Notes under the pieces: model-generated
Database searches by the model: none
The model's input: the letters and a program-made list of their open reading frames with translations, nothing else
Told to the model about the DNA's origin: nothing
Origin: Streptomyces cyaneogriseus subsp. noncyanogenus
GTDB lineage: Bacteria; Actinomycetota; Actinomycetes; Streptomycetales; Streptomycetaceae
DNA: 64,000 bases
Direction: 5' to 3'
NCBI RefSeq assembly: GCF_000931445.1
Contig: NZ_CP010849.1
Coordinates: forward strand, 6,820,001 to 6,884,000
Position numbers and translations under genes: made by a program
Shown here: one piece after another, positions 45,941 through 54,929 of the stretch
Layout: each line of letters begins with the position of its first letter
Numbering within the stretch: position 1 is the stretch's first letter

Positions 45941-46876
45941 TCAGTCCTCCGCCGCGAGCAGGCCCGAGCGCTTGCGCATGAGCAGCATGGTCACGGCCAT
46001 GGCGATGGCGAACAGGACGAGCGAGAGGACGCACGCCGCGCCGGTGTTGAAGTTCTGGAAGCCCATCGAGTAGACGAGCTGGGGGACCGTGAGGGTCGAG
46101 TGGTCCGGGTAGCCGGGCTGGATCACCGAGCCGGGTCCGATGGAGACCCCGGAGGCGATCTTCCCGGCGACCAGGGCCTGCGTGTAGTACTGCATGGTCT
46201 GCACCACGCCGGTGACGACGGCGAACATCACGATCGGCGTGATGGACGGCCAGGTCACGTACCGGAACCGGGACCAGGCGCCGGCGCCGTCGAGCTCCGC
46301 CGCCTCGTACTGCTCCTTCGGCACGTCCAGGAGGGCGGCCATGAAGACGACCATGAGGTCGCCGATGCCCCACAGCGAGAGCATCACCAGGGACGGCTTG
46401 GCCCACGAGGGGTCGTTGAACCAGTTGGGGCCGGTGAGGCCGATGTGGGAGAGGACCTCGTTCACCGGGCCGGTGGCGGGGTTGAGCAGGAAGACGAAGG
46501 CGACCGTCGCGGCCACCGGCGGCGCCAGGTACGGCAGGTAGAAGGCGGTGCGGAAGAAGCCCACACCCGACTTGATCTTTGTCACCAGCAGTCCCAGCGA
46601 CAGTCCGAAGACGACGCGCAGGGCCACCATCACCACGACCAGCCACAGGGTGTTCCACAGGGCGGGCCCGAACAGCGGCATGTCCTGGAACACGTACTTC
46701 CAGTTCCGCAGCCCCACGAAGGTGGGCGCCTTGATCTGGTTGTAGTGCATGAACGAGAAATAGACCGTGGCGATCAGCGGATAGGCGAAGAAGACGCCGA
46801 ACCCGATCAGCCAGGGGGAGAGGAAGCCCAGCGTGCGCAGTCTGCGGCGCGCGGGACCGGAGAGGGTGAGTGCCAT
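45941..46876 (-). CDS. Carbohydrate ABC transporter permease (MalF type)
   Basis: First permease gene of the operon, 311 residues, six spans. The N-terminus RRRLRTLGFLSPWLIGFGVF enters the membrane at once; the EAA loop is QYEAAELDGAGAWSRFRYVT followed by WPSI. It pairs with the MalG-type protein at 45027. It lies ten bases after the solute-binding protein gene, so the genes are co-transcribed. Confidence 0.9.
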   Translation of the reverse strand: MALTLSGPARRRLRTLGFLSPWLIGFGVFFAYPLIATVYFSFMHYNQIKAPTFVGLRNWKYVFQDMPLFGPALWNTLWLVVVMVALRVVFGLSLGLLVTKIKSGVGFFRTAFYLPYLAPPVAATVAFVFLLNPATGPVNEVLSHIGLTGPNWFNDPSWAKPSLVMLSLWGIGDLMVVFMAALLDVPKEQYEAAELDGAGAWSRFRYVTWPSITPIVMFAVVTGVVQTMQYYTQALVAGKIASGVSIGPGSVIQPGYPDHSTLTVPQLVYSMGFQNFNTGAACVLSLVLFAIAMAVTMLLMRKRSGLLAAED

Positions 46877-46886
46877 GCGCGCTCCT

Positions 46887-48224
46887 TCAGTTCTGCGACT
46901 GCAGGGTGTCGGCGTCGATGAGTTCGTCGAGGCGTCGCAGCCCCTTCCTCAGATCCGGGACCTCACCCGCCTCCTGGCTGTACGCGAAGTCCTGCAACTG
47001 CACGACGTACATGCCGCCGTTGTTGGAGGGCGGCAGCGCCTGGCTGTACTTGTTCCGCGCGATGCCCAGGAAGGTGCGGAAGGCCGGATCGACGTCCAGC
47101 TCCGGCGACTTCAGGGCCGCGTACGTGGACGGCACGTTGTGGATGGCGTTGGCGAAGGCGACGACCTGATCGGTGTCCGCGGTCAGGAACCGCACCAGTT
47201 CCCACGCGGCGTTCTGGTGCTTGCTGCTGTGCGCGATGCCGACGACGGTGCCGGTGAGGTAGCCGCGCCCGTAGGTCTCGGGCCGGTCGTCGGGGACGGG
47301 CAGCGGGGCGACGCCCCAGTCGAAGCCGGCCCCGGCCTCCTCCAGCATCAGCCCGCGCCACTCGCCGTCGAGGTGCATCGCCAGTTTGCCGGTCAGGAAG
47401 GCGTTCTGGTTCGACATCTCGTCGCCGAACGAGGTGCGGAACCTCTCCAGGGCGTCGTACCCGCCCTGGGCGTCCCGCAGCTTCTTCGCGGTCTCGAAGA
47501 AGTCGTACGTGGCCGGCTCCTCGGCGAGCCGCGCGTGCCCTTCCTCGTCGAAGTAGGCCGGGCCCCACTGGGCGAACAGCCGGTCGGGACTGTTCTGGTA
47601 GAGGCGGAAGTTGGGCATGAAGCCGACACGCTCGTAGGAGTCCCCGCTGCGGACGGTGAGCTTCTTCGCGGCGGCGACCAACTCGGACATGGTGCGCGGC
47701 GGCCGGGAGATGCCCGCCTCCTCGAAGGCGTCCTTGTTGTAGTACATGCCGAACGCGTCCGCGAGCAGCGGCAGCGCGCACTGGTTGCCCTGGTGACTCG
47801 TGTAGTCCAGCAGGGACCGGGGGAAGACCTTCTCCTTGTCCAGGCCGGTCTTGCGCATGAACGGGTCGAGGTCGACCCACATCCCGGAGTCGCAGTACTG
47901 GCCGACGTTGTTGGTGGTGAAGGACGAGACGACGTCGGGTGCCTCGTCACCGCCGGCGCGCAGGGCCTGGTTGGTGGTGGCGTCGCTGACGTTGCCGGTG
48001 GCCCGCACCTCGATGTTCGGGTGGAGCTTCTCGAAGCGGGCGATCGAGTCGTTGATCGCCTCCACCTCGCCGGGCGCCGACCAGCCGTGCCAGAACTTCA
48101 GCGTGACGGGCTTGGCCGGGTCGTCCTCGGCGCTGCCGGTGCTCGGGTTGGCGCAGCCGGCGAGCAGCACGCCGGCCGCGGCGAGCGCCACGGGCGCGCG
48201 CAGGGGTATACGCCATCGCGGCAT
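46887..48224 (-). CDS. Sugar-binding lipoprotein of ABC transporter
   Basis: Extracellular solute-binding protein of 445 residues with signal peptide and lipobox LLAGC (VALAAAGVLLAGCANPSTG). The body has the family-1 pattern: VTLKFWHGWSAPGEVEAIND, FEKLHPNIEVRATG, NKDAFEEAGI, GKLAMHLDGEWRG, and aromatic residues lining the likely sugar site. It delivers a sugar or oligosaccharide to the two downstream permeases. It is the first structural gene of the operon, 57 bases after the ROK regulator gene on the same strand, so the regulator may be co-transcribed with it. Confidence 0.9.
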   Translation of the reverse strand: MPRWRIPLRAPVALAAAGVLLAGCANPSTGSAEDDPAKPVTLKFWHGWSAPGEVEAINDSIARFEKLHPNIEVRATGNVSDATTNQALRAGGDEAPDVVSSFTTNNVGQYCDSGMWVDLDPFMRKTGLDKEKVFPRSLLDYTSHQGNQCALPLLADAFGMYYNKDAFEEAGISRPPRTMSELVAAAKKLTVRSGDSYERVGFMPNFRLYQNSPDRLFAQWGPAYFDEEGHARLAEEPATYDFFETAKKLRDAQGGYDALERFRTSFGDEMSNQNAFLTGKLAMHLDGEWRGLMLEEAGAGFDWGVAPLPVPDDRPETYGRGYLTGTVVGIAHSSKHQNAAWELVRFLTADTDQVVAFANAIHNVPSTYAALKSPELDVDPAFRTFLGIARNKYSQALPPSNNGGMYVVQLQDFAYSQEAGEVPDLRKGLRRLDELIDADTLQSQN

Positions 48225-48281
48225 GGCGAACGTCCTTTACGTGTACGGGGAACGGGGGGGGAAGAGGGGGGTTCTCGGGCG

Positions 48282-49454
48282 TCAGGCGTTGCTCGTGTCG
48301 AACACGGTGTCGCGGGCCTGGGTGAGGGCGGTGCGCAGCGCGCCGGTGAGGATGGGGTCGCCCTCCAGGTCACTGATGCGCAGCAGCGGCCGGGGCAGGG
48401 CGAGCCCGGTGAGCTCCTCCTCCACCCGGGCGCGCAGGGCCTCGCCGCCGGCCTGGGCGACCTGCCCGGACAGGACGACGAGTTCGGGGTCGACGACGGC
48501 GACCACGGCGGCGAGTCCGGTGGCCAGGCGCCGGGCCACCTCGTCGAGCACGGTGGCGTCGGCCAGCGCCTCGGCCAGGTCCTCGGTGCCGGCCAGTCGG
48601 CGGACCGCCGACGCGGCGACCAGGCTCTGGAAGCCGCCTCCCGCGTCCTCGCGGGCGATGACGTCGGCGCCGCCGCGGGCCAGCGGGGCGCCGGGCAGCG
48701 GCATGTAGCCGATCTCGCCGGCGCCGCCGGTGGCGCCGCGCAGCAGTGTGCCGCCGAGCACGATGGCGGCGCCGACGCCCTCGTCGACGTAGGCGAGGAC
48801 GAAGTCGTCGTGGTCCTGGGCGGCGCCCTGGTACTGCTCGGCGATCGCGGCGAGGTTGACGTCGTTCTCGATGGAGACGGGGGTGCCGAGCACCTCCGCC
48901 AGCTCGGTGCGCAGGGCACGCGAATGCCATCCCGGCAGGTGCGGGGCGTAACGCAGCCGGCCGGTGCGCGGGTCGATGGCGCCGGGGGTGCCGATGACGG
49001 TGGCGGTCAGGTCGTCCGGGCCGAGCCCGGCCTGCCGCAGGGCGCCGCCGGTGGCCTCGGCGACGAGCTGGGCGGTGCGGTGGCGCACGTCCTCGGCGAC
49101 GGCGTCGGCCTCGATGCGGCAGCGGCCGCGCTCGGCGCCGGTGATGTCGGCGACGACGGCGGTGATGCCGGTCGGGTCGGCGGACAGGGCGGCGACATGG
49201 GCGCTGTCGGGGCGGACCTCGTACAGGAGCGCGTTGGGGCCGGGGCGGCCGGTCTGGCTGCCGGTGGTCCGCACCAGTCCGGCCGCCTCCAGACGGCCCA
49301 GGATCTGCGAGGTCGTCGGCTTGGACAGGCCGGTCAGCTCACCGATCCGGGTGCGGGTGAGCGGTCCGTGGGCGACGAGCAGGTCGAGCGCGGCGCGGTC
49401 GTTCATGGCGCGCAGCACGCTCGGGGTGCCGGGGGAACCCGCCGTACCGGCCAT
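48282..49454 (-). CDS. ROK-family transcriptional repressor
   Basis: Regulator of 390 residues: N-terminal winged helix (about 10-70; LDLLVAHGPLTRTRIGELTG and LSKPTTSQILGRLEAAGLV) and a C-terminal ROK sugar-binding domain (SIENDVNLAAIAEQ, EGVGAAIVLGG, GGAGEIGYMPL). The zinc motif CGCxGCxE normally found after GEIGH is absent; the region reads LARGGADVIARED without cysteines. The ATG at 49454 has an ideal GAGGAGG. A perfect palindrome lies 85 bases upstream. It likely represses itself and the sugar operon downstream until the sugar binds. Confidence 0.88.
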   Translation of the reverse strand: MAGTAGSPGTPSVLRAMNDRAALDLLVAHGPLTRTRIGELTGLSKPTTSQILGRLEAAGLVRTTGSQTGRPGPNALLYEVRPDSAHVAALSADPTGITAVVADITGAERGRCRIEADAVAEDVRHRTAQLVAEATGGALRQAGLGPDDLTATVIGTPGAIDPRTGRLRYAPHLPGWHSRALRTELAEVLGTPVSIENDVNLAAIAEQYQGAAQDHDDFVLAYVDEGVGAAIVLGGTLLRGATGGAGEIGYMPLPGAPLARGGADVIAREDAGGGFQSLVAASAVRRLAGTEDLAEALADATVLDEVARRLATGLAAVVAVVDPELVVLSGQVAQAGGEALRARVEEELTGLALPRPLLRISDLEGDPILTGALRTALTQARDTVFDTSNA

Positions 49455-49767
49455 GGATCTGCCTCCTCGCACACCGGCGCCGATCCCCGTCCGCCCGGGG
49501 AGCGCCGGTCACACCGTTGTGACTGTGACTCTGACTGTTAGGAAGGTTTCCTATCAGTGCGAGGAACGTACGGCCCCGTGCAGGGGGCGTCAAGAGGACA
49601 CGTCTCCGCGGCGACCAACTCGTTATCTGTGTCCGCGGCCGGGCGAGGTGCGGCGACGGCGGTCTCCCGGGCGTCACGGGCCGCTCCGGCGGCGTGGCGT
49701 CCGGCCCGGCCCCGGCCCCGTCCCCGGAGTGTTGATCAATGGCCGGGCCCACCATAGGTTGCGGTCC
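49455..49767. other. Divergent regulatory region of the ROK operon
   Basis: The 313 bases hold no gene. They contain three TGACT words at six-base spacing (49520-49537), the palindromic operator at 49539-49553 and about 215 bases of GC-rich DNA leading to the oxidoreductase gene at 49768. Confidence 0.5.
49539..49553. promoter_or_regulatory. ROK operator
   Basis: TAGGAAGGTTTCCTA is a perfect palindrome with six-base arms. AT-rich GGAA/TTCC palindromes are usual for actinobacterial ROK repressors. It lies 85 bases before the ROK start, immediately beside three TGACT repeats that could form part of the promoter. Confidence 0.65.
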
Positions 49768-50640
49768 ATGACGACGGTACGGATCGGCGTGATGTACGAC
49801 CGCGACTGGGCCCCGGAAGGGCTGCCCGGGTTCGCGCGGGAGGCCGAGGCGCTCGGGGTGGACGACCTCTGGGTGGTCGAGGACCTCGGGTGGAACGGAG
49901 GTGTGTCCGCCGCGGCCGTGGCGCTGGGGGTGACGGAGCGGCTGCGGGTGGGCATCGGGATCACCCCCGCGCCGCTGCGCAGTCCGGCCCTGCTGGCGAT
50001 GGAACTGGCCACCCTGGCCAGGGTGTTCCCGGGCCGGCTGGTGGCCGGGATCGGGCACGGGGTGCGGGAGTGGATGGTCGCGGTCGGTGCCGCGCCGCGC
50101 TCGCCGCTCGCCCTGCTGGAGGAGACGATCGGTTCGGTCCGTGCCCTGCTGCGCGGGGAGCGGGTCGAGCTGGAGGGCCGGGAAGTACGGTTGGACGGCG
50201 TCCAGTTGGTGCATCCGCCCGTCGAACCGCCGCCGGTGGTCGCGGGTGTGGTGCGGCCCCGCTCCCTGGAGCTGTCCGGGCGGGTCGCGGACGGCACGGT
50301 GATCGCCGAGGGGCACGGGCCCCGTGAGGTCGAGTCGGCCCGGGCGCTGGCCGAAAAGGGCGGGGCCGGTCCCGGCCACACCCTGACGGTGCTTGCCTTC
50401 TGCTGCGTGGGCGACGATCCGCAGCAGGTCCAGGAGACGCTGCGGCCCCAGGTGGAGGGCCAGGGCGCCTGGCTCGGGCGCCCGGCGGAGGAGGTGTTCA
50501 CCGTCTCCGGCCGGGCCGGGGAAGCCGCCGACCGGATCCGCGAACTGGCGGCGGCCGGAGCGGACACGGTCGTCCTGCGGATGGCCGGTGCGGAGCCGGT
50601 GCGGCAGCTCGGCCGCGTGCTGGAGGCCCTCGGCCGCTGA
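49768..50640 (+). CDS. LLM-class F420-dependent oxidoreductase
   Basis: TIM-barrel oxidoreductase of luciferase-like type, 290 residues. The sequence VRIGVMYDRDWAPEGLPGFA starts the barrel; LWVVEDLGWNGGVSAAAVAL, VGIGITPAPLRSPALLAMEL, LVAGIGHGVREWM and the C-terminal GRAGEAADRIRELAAAGADT are typical of F420-using members. The substrate is unknown. The gene is a single unit, transcribed away from the ROK regulator. Confidence 0.82.
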   Translation: MTTVRIGVMYDRDWAPEGLPGFAREAEALGVDDLWVVEDLGWNGGVSAAAVALGVTERLRVGIGITPAPLRSPALLAMELATLARVFPGRLVAGIGHGVREWMVAVGAAPRSPLALLEETIGSVRALLRGERVELEGREVRLDGVQLVHPPVEPPPVVAGVVRPRSLELSGRVADGTVIAEGHGPREVESARALAEKGGAGPGHTLTVLAFCCVGDDPQQVQETLRPQVEGQGAWLGRPAEEVFTVSGRAGEAADRIRELAAAGADTVVLRMAGAEPVRQLGRVLEALGR

Positions 50641-51089
50641 GCGGTCGGCTCCGGTGGCTGTCGGTGTCCAAGGTGTCCCGCCCCCGCGCGGGCCGGGGCG
50701 GCCGTTGCGGGGACTTGGCCCTCTCTCGTCACTGCGGGCCGAGCCAGACGTGGAGAATGAGGCCACCGATGACGGTGCCCGTCGTCTGGACCGCGACCTG
50801 GGCAGCGAACTCGCGGAGCTGGGCCCCGGCCGGTGGACGGTCGACGGCCGCCCGGGCCCGCCCGGGGGCCGTCACCGCGGCCGGAGCCGTCCCGCTGCCG
50901 GGAGCGTTCCGGCAGTACGGCCGCGCCCGGCCCGGCGCCACCTCCCACACGCCGCTGCGCACGTGCTCCGCCGTCGGCAGCGTCGACCGGCGACAACGCG
51001 GCGGTGGTGGTCCCTCCCGCGCGAGCGAAGCCGAGCGTGGGGGAGCGGCACCGGGCCCCGCGAGTCCGGCCTGATCCGGACAACAACCG
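50641..51089. other. Intergenic region with one doubtful small frame
   Basis: The 449 bases between the F420 oxidoreductase and the convergent tex gene contain no well-supported gene. The only frame with a sensible end is the 48-codon candidate at 50729-50875. No strong terminator hairpin was recognised by eye. Confidence 0.5.
50729..50875 (-). CDS. Doubtful 48-residue protein with a C-terminal hydrophobic helix
   Basis: A possible GTG-started frame whose second half reads LREFAAQVAVQTTGTVIGGL followed by ILHVWLGPQ, which would be an amphipathic-to-hydrophobic helix with good codon bias. The N-terminal part is less convincing and the ribosome site is poor. It lies just after the tex gene on the same strand. 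It could be a real small membrane protein or chance. Confidence 0.3.
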   Translation of the reverse strand: MTAPGRARAAVDRPPAGAQLREFAAQVAVQTTGTVIGGLILHVWLGPQ

Positions 51090-53477
51090 TCAGGCCAGTC
51101 CGGCCCTCCGCAGTGCGTCGGCCATCGCGCTGTTGGCGGCGGACGACTGGCCCTGCCGGGGCTGGCTCCCCGAACGCCCCTGGCCCTGGCCCTGGCGCTG
51201 CTGCCGTTGCCGCTGCTGCGGGGGCCGGCCGCCGCGCTCACGCTGCTGCCCCTGCGGGGCCGCCTCGTCGTCCAGGCGCAGCGTCAGCGAGATCCGCTTG
51301 CGCGGGATGTCGACGTCGAGGACCTTCACCTTCACGATGTCCCCGGGCTTGACCACGTCCCGCGGGTCCTTCACGAACGTCTTCGACATCGCCGAGACAT
51401 GGACCAGTCCGTCCTGGTGCACGCCGACGTCCACGAACGCCCCGAAGGCCGCCACGTTGGTCACGACGCCCTCCAGGACCATCCCGGCGGACAGGTCGGA
51501 GATCTTCTCCACGCCGTCCTTGAAGGTGGCCGTCCGGAAGGCGGGCCGCGGGTCGCGCCCCGGCTTCTCCAGCTCCTTGAGGATGTCGGTGACGGTCGGC
51601 AGGCCGAACGTCTCGTCCACGTAGTCCTGCGGGCGCAACGACCGCAGCACGCCCGTGTTGCCGATGAGGGCGGCGACCTCCTGCCCGGTGGTCTTCACCA
51701 TGCGCCGCACCACCGGATACGCCTCGGGGTGCACGCTGGAGGCGTCCAGCGGATCGTCTCCGCCGCGGATGCGCAGGAAGCCCGCGCACTGCTCGAACGC
51801 CTTCGGGCCGAGCCGGGGCACCTTCTTGAGCTGCGCGCGGGAACGGAACGGCCCGTTGGCGTCCCGGTGCGCCACGATGTTCTCCGCGAGGCCCGCGCTG
51901 ATGCCGGAGACCCGGGCCAGCAGCGGGGCGGAGGCCGTGTTGACGTCCACGCCCACGCCGTTCACACAGTCCTCGACCACCGCGTCCAGCGACCGCGACA
52001 GCTTCACCTCGGACAGGTCGTGCTGGTACTGGCCGACACCGATCGACTTCGGGTCGATCTTCACCAGCTCGGCCAGCGGGTCCTGGAGCCGGCGGGCGAT
52101 CGACACCGCGCCGCGCAGCGACACGTCCAGCTCCGGCAGCTCCTGCGAGGCGAAGGCGGAGGCCGAGTACACGGACGCCCCGGCCTCGGAGACCATCACC
52201 TTGGTCAGCTTCAGCTCCGGGTGCCTGGCGATGAGTTCGCCGGCGAGCTTGTCCGTCTCGCGGGAGGCGGTGCCGTTGCCGATCGCGACCAGCTCGACCG
52301 CGTGCTCCTTCGCCAGCCGCGCCAGCTTCGCGATCGCCTCGTCCCACCTGTTGGCCGGGACATGCGGGTGGATGACGTCGGTCGCCACCACCTTGCCGGT
52401 GCCGTCGACCACGGCGACCTTCACCCCCGTACGGAAGCCGGGGTCGAGGCCGAGCGTCGCGCGGGTCCCGGCCGGGGCGGCGAGCAGCAGGTCGCGCAGA
52501 TTGGCGGCGAACACCTTCACGGCCTCGTCCTCGGCGGCGGTGCGCAGCCGCAGCCGGATGTCGATGCCGAGGTGGACCAGGACGCGGGTGCGCCAGGCCC
52601 AGCGGACGGTGTCGGCCAGCCACTTGTCGGCGGGGCGCCCGCGGTCGGCGATCCCGAACCGGTTGGCGATGATCGCCTCGTACGACGAGCGGCCCGTGGG
52701 GGCCTCGGCCGGGTCCTCGGGCTCCAGGACGAGGTCGAGCACCTCCTCCTTCTCGCCGCGCAGCATGGCCAGGACCCGGTGCGAGGGCAGCGCGGTGAAC
52801 GGCTCGGAGAAGTCGAAGTAGTCGGCGAACTTGGCGCCCGCCTCCTCCTTGCCCTCCCGCACCTTGGCCGCCAGCCGCCCGCGCACCCACATCCGCTCGC
52901 GCAGCTCGCCGATCAGGTCGGCGTCCTCGGAGAACCGCTCGGTGAGGATCGCCCGGGCCCCGTCCAGGGCCGCCTGCGGATCGGCCACGCCCTTGTCGGC
53001 GTCGACGAACGCGGCCGCCGCGGCCAGGGGATCGACCGACGGATCGGCGAGCAGCCCCTCGGCCAGCGGCTCCAGGCCCGCCTCCCGCGCGATCTGCGCC
53101 TTCGTGCGCCGCTTGGGCTTGTAGGGCAGGTAGATGTCCTCCAGGCGCGCCTTGGTCTCGGCGCCCCGGATCGCGGCCTCCAGCTCGCCGGTGAGCTTGC
53201 CCTGCTCGCGCACCGACTCCAGGATCGCCGTCCGGCGGTCCTCCAGCTCCCGCAGGTAGCGCAGCCGCTCCTCGATCGTGCGCAGTTGCGCATCGTCGAG
53301 CATCTCGGTCGCTTCCTTGCGGTAGCGGGCGATGAAGGGCACCGTCGAACCGCCGTCGAGCAGCTCCACGGCGGCCCTGACCTGCCGCTCCCGTACGCCG
53401 AGTTCCTCGGCGATCCTGCCTTCGATGGTCCCCGCCGCGCTGGATCCACTGGACCCGCCGGCCCCGGGTGTCGTCAC
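51090..53477 (-). CDS. tex: Tex-family RNA-binding transcription accessory protein
   Basis: Protein of 795 residues with the full Tex layout: N-terminal helical domain ([37 protein letters not shown]), a YqgF/RNase H-like domain (about 320-470; [17 protein letters not shown]), helix-hairpin-helix repeats ([35 protein letters not shown]) and an S1 RNA-binding domain (about 630-710; [20 protein letters not shown]). The tail is rich in Gln, Arg and Gly ([17 protein letters not shown]). The GTG at 53477 gives the usual start MTTPGAGG; a GTG at 53498 is less likely. Confidence 0.93.
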   Translation of the reverse strand: MTTPGAGGSSGSSAAGTIEGRIAEELGVRERQVRAAVELLDGGSTVPFIARYRKEATEMLDDAQLRTIEERLRYLRELEDRRTAILESVREQGKLTGELEAAIRGAETKARLEDIYLPYKPKRRTKAQIAREAGLEPLAEGLLADPSVDPLAAAAAFVDADKGVADPQAALDGARAILTERFSEDADLIGELRERMWVRGRLAAKVREGKEEAGAKFADYFDFSEPFTALPSHRVLAMLRGEKEEVLDLVLEPEDPAEAPTGRSSYEAIIANRFGIADRGRPADKWLADTVRWAWRTRVLVHLGIDIRLRLRTAAEDEAVKVFAANLRDLLLAAPAGTRATLGLDPGFRTGVKVAVVDGTGKVVATDVIHPHVPANRWDEAIAKLARLAKEHAVELVAIGNGTASRETDKLAGELIARHPELKLTKVMVSEAGASVYSASAFASQELPELDVSLRGAVSIARRLQDPLAELVKIDPKSIGVGQYQHDLSEVKLSRSLDAVVEDCVNGVGVDVNTASAPLLARVSGISAGLAENIVAHRDANGPFRSRAQLKKVPRLGPKAFEQCAGFLRIRGGDDPLDASSVHPEAYPVVRRMVKTTGQEVAALIGNTGVLRSLRPQDYVDETFGLPTVTDILKELEKPGRDPRPAFRTATFKDGVEKISDLSAGMVLEGVVTNVAAFGAFVDVGVHQDGLVHVSAMSKTFVKDPRDVVKPGDIVKVKVLDVDIPRKRISLTLRLDDEAAPQGQQRERGGRPPQQRQRQQRQGQGQGRSGSQPRQGQSSAANSAMADALRRAGLA

Positions 53478-53577
53478 GATCCCGTACCGCCTTCTCACTG
53501 AGGTTGCGCGGCAATTGTGGCAGGCGGCACCGACAACGGGGGATCAGGGCGGCTCCCGGCGGGTCCCGGTCCCGGAA

Positions 53578-53709
53578 TCAGGCCCGGCGGCTGCGGGTGG
53601 TGGACGACGCTCCGCCGAAGAGCCGGGCCAGGGCCCGGAAGGGCAGCGTCACGACAGTGGCGATGGCGCCGCCGATCTGGCGCAGCACGTCTGCGATGGC
53701 ACGGAACAC
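53578..53709 (-). CDS. Conserved 43-residue Streptomyces small protein
   Basis: GTG-started frame with an excellent GGGAGG five bases upstream. It encodes 43 residues: an amphipathic/hydrophobic helix (FRAIADVLRQIGGAIATVVT) then LPFRALARLFGGASSTTRSR. Small proteins of this form, with LPFRALARLFGGA before a basic tail, seem to recur in Streptomyces genomes (recollection). Membrane association is likely. It is transcribed in the same direction as tex, about 100 bases upstream of its start. Its function is unknown. Confidence 0.65.
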   Translation of the reverse strand: MFRAIADVLRQIGGAIATVVTLPFRALARLFGGASSTTRSRRA

Positions 53710-53922
53710 GGGAACCTCCCTCTCGTCTCCCGGCCGCTCCGGCCGGGGAGGGGCCGGGTACCGCGTCTTCGGCCGTGCATGCCCCCCGGTTCCGGCCCAG
53801 GGCTCGTACGCCCTCGCGCCGACCCGGCCCCAGGGCCCGTACGCCCTCCCCGTGCCGGCCCAGTACGCCCTCCCCGTCCCCTGCCCCGGGGGCCGTCCTC
53901 GCCCGTCGCCCCGTGGGCCGTG

Positions 53923-54792
53923 TCAGCCCTTGCCGAGCAGGTCCGCGGGGAAGGCGCCGGCGTAGGCCGCGGTGCGCGCGAAGCCGCCCGCCAGCTCGGT
54001 CAGGCGCGCGACGCCCTCGGCGCCCAGACGCGCGTAGGGGGCGGCGTCCAGCCGGTCCGTCTCCCGCTCGATCTCCTCGCGCAGCGCCACGCCCCGCTCG
54101 GTCAGCTCTCCGGCGCCGTCGAGCAGGCCGCGCTCCCGCAGCCGGGCCACCGCCGCGTCCCACTCCTCCCGCGTCCAGCCGCGGGTGGAGAACACCCACT
54201 TCGGTGTCATGCCCTTGCCGGTCGCGGTGTGGGTCACCAGTGCCTCCAGGCCGTCCAGCTCCGCGGCCATCAGCGCGGCGAGGTGCCCGTCGCCCCGGTG
54301 CTCGCGCAGCAGGGTCGCGGCGTGCCACAGCGCGAGGTGCGGCTCGTCGGGGACGGGGAGGTCGGCGTGGGCGGAGTACAGCGGCCGGGCGGGGCGCGCG
54401 CAGCCCTCGGCGGCCCGCAGCGCCAGCCGCGCGGCCTCCGCCATCTCCAAAGACCCCAGGGCCTCCTCGCCGAGCAGACGGCGCAGGGTGGCGTCGGCGG
54501 CGCGCAGCCGTGCCGCCAGCACCTGCTCCGGAGCGGCGCTCCGCCACACCGCGGGCACGTGCCGGGCCACGAGGTCGTGCTTGTAGTTGTAGAACGCCGC
54601 CGTCACCGCACCGGCCCCGACCGGGCCGAGCGCCGCCGCGCGCGCCGCGAAGTTGACGGCCCGGGGGTCGGTGATCCCGACCGCGCCCAGCTCCCGCCCC
54701 AGGTCGGGCGAGAAGTAGTGCGTCGCGTGCAGGGTGTTGAGCGCGTTGTGGCAGCGGCGGCCGGCGCGCGGCTCCAAGGCGGCAGTCGTCAT
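53923..54792 (-). CDS. SCO6745-family protein (SalK-like helix-turn-helix fold)
   Basis: Protein of 289 residues matching the family named after S. coelicolor SCO6745: HNALNTLHATHYFSPDLGRE, AVNFAARAAALGPVGAGAVT, AAFYNYKHDLVARHVPAVW, WVFSTRGWTREEWDAAVARL, then a winged-helix-like C-terminal part (LLDGAGELTERGVALREEIE). Members are annotated only by domain; function is unknown, possibly regulatory. The start at the ATG 54792 (MTTAALEPRAG) is the natural one. It is divergent from the GlxA-like regulator, with 137 bases between. Confidence 0.82.
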   Translation of the reverse strand: MTTAALEPRAGRRCHNALNTLHATHYFSPDLGRELGAVGITDPRAVNFAARAAALGPVGAGAVTAAFYNYKHDLVARHVPAVWRSAAPEQVLAARLRAADATLRRLLGEEALGSLEMAEAARLALRAAEGCARPARPLYSAHADLPVPDEPHLALWHAATLLREHRGDGHLAALMAAELDGLEALVTHTATGKGMTPKWVFSTRGWTREEWDAAVARLRERGLLDGAGELTERGVALREEIERETDRLDAAPYARLGAEGVARLTELAGGFARTAAYAGAFPADLLGKG

Positions 54793-54929
54793 GGCGGGCA
54801 CGTTACCAACCGCTTGGTACGTCCTCCAGACCGGGAGGACCGGGACGGGTCCCGGGGCAGAGGGCATGGCAGGAAAGGTGGGCTGCTCGTCATTGCGGCC
54901 GTCCCCGCACCGGCCGAAGAATCGACGGC

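Noticed and set aside
53798-53880. Repeated CGTACGCCCTC words before the SCO6745-family gene end
   Set aside because: Three imperfect GC-rich copies in a gap; too irregular to call a regulatory or mobile element.
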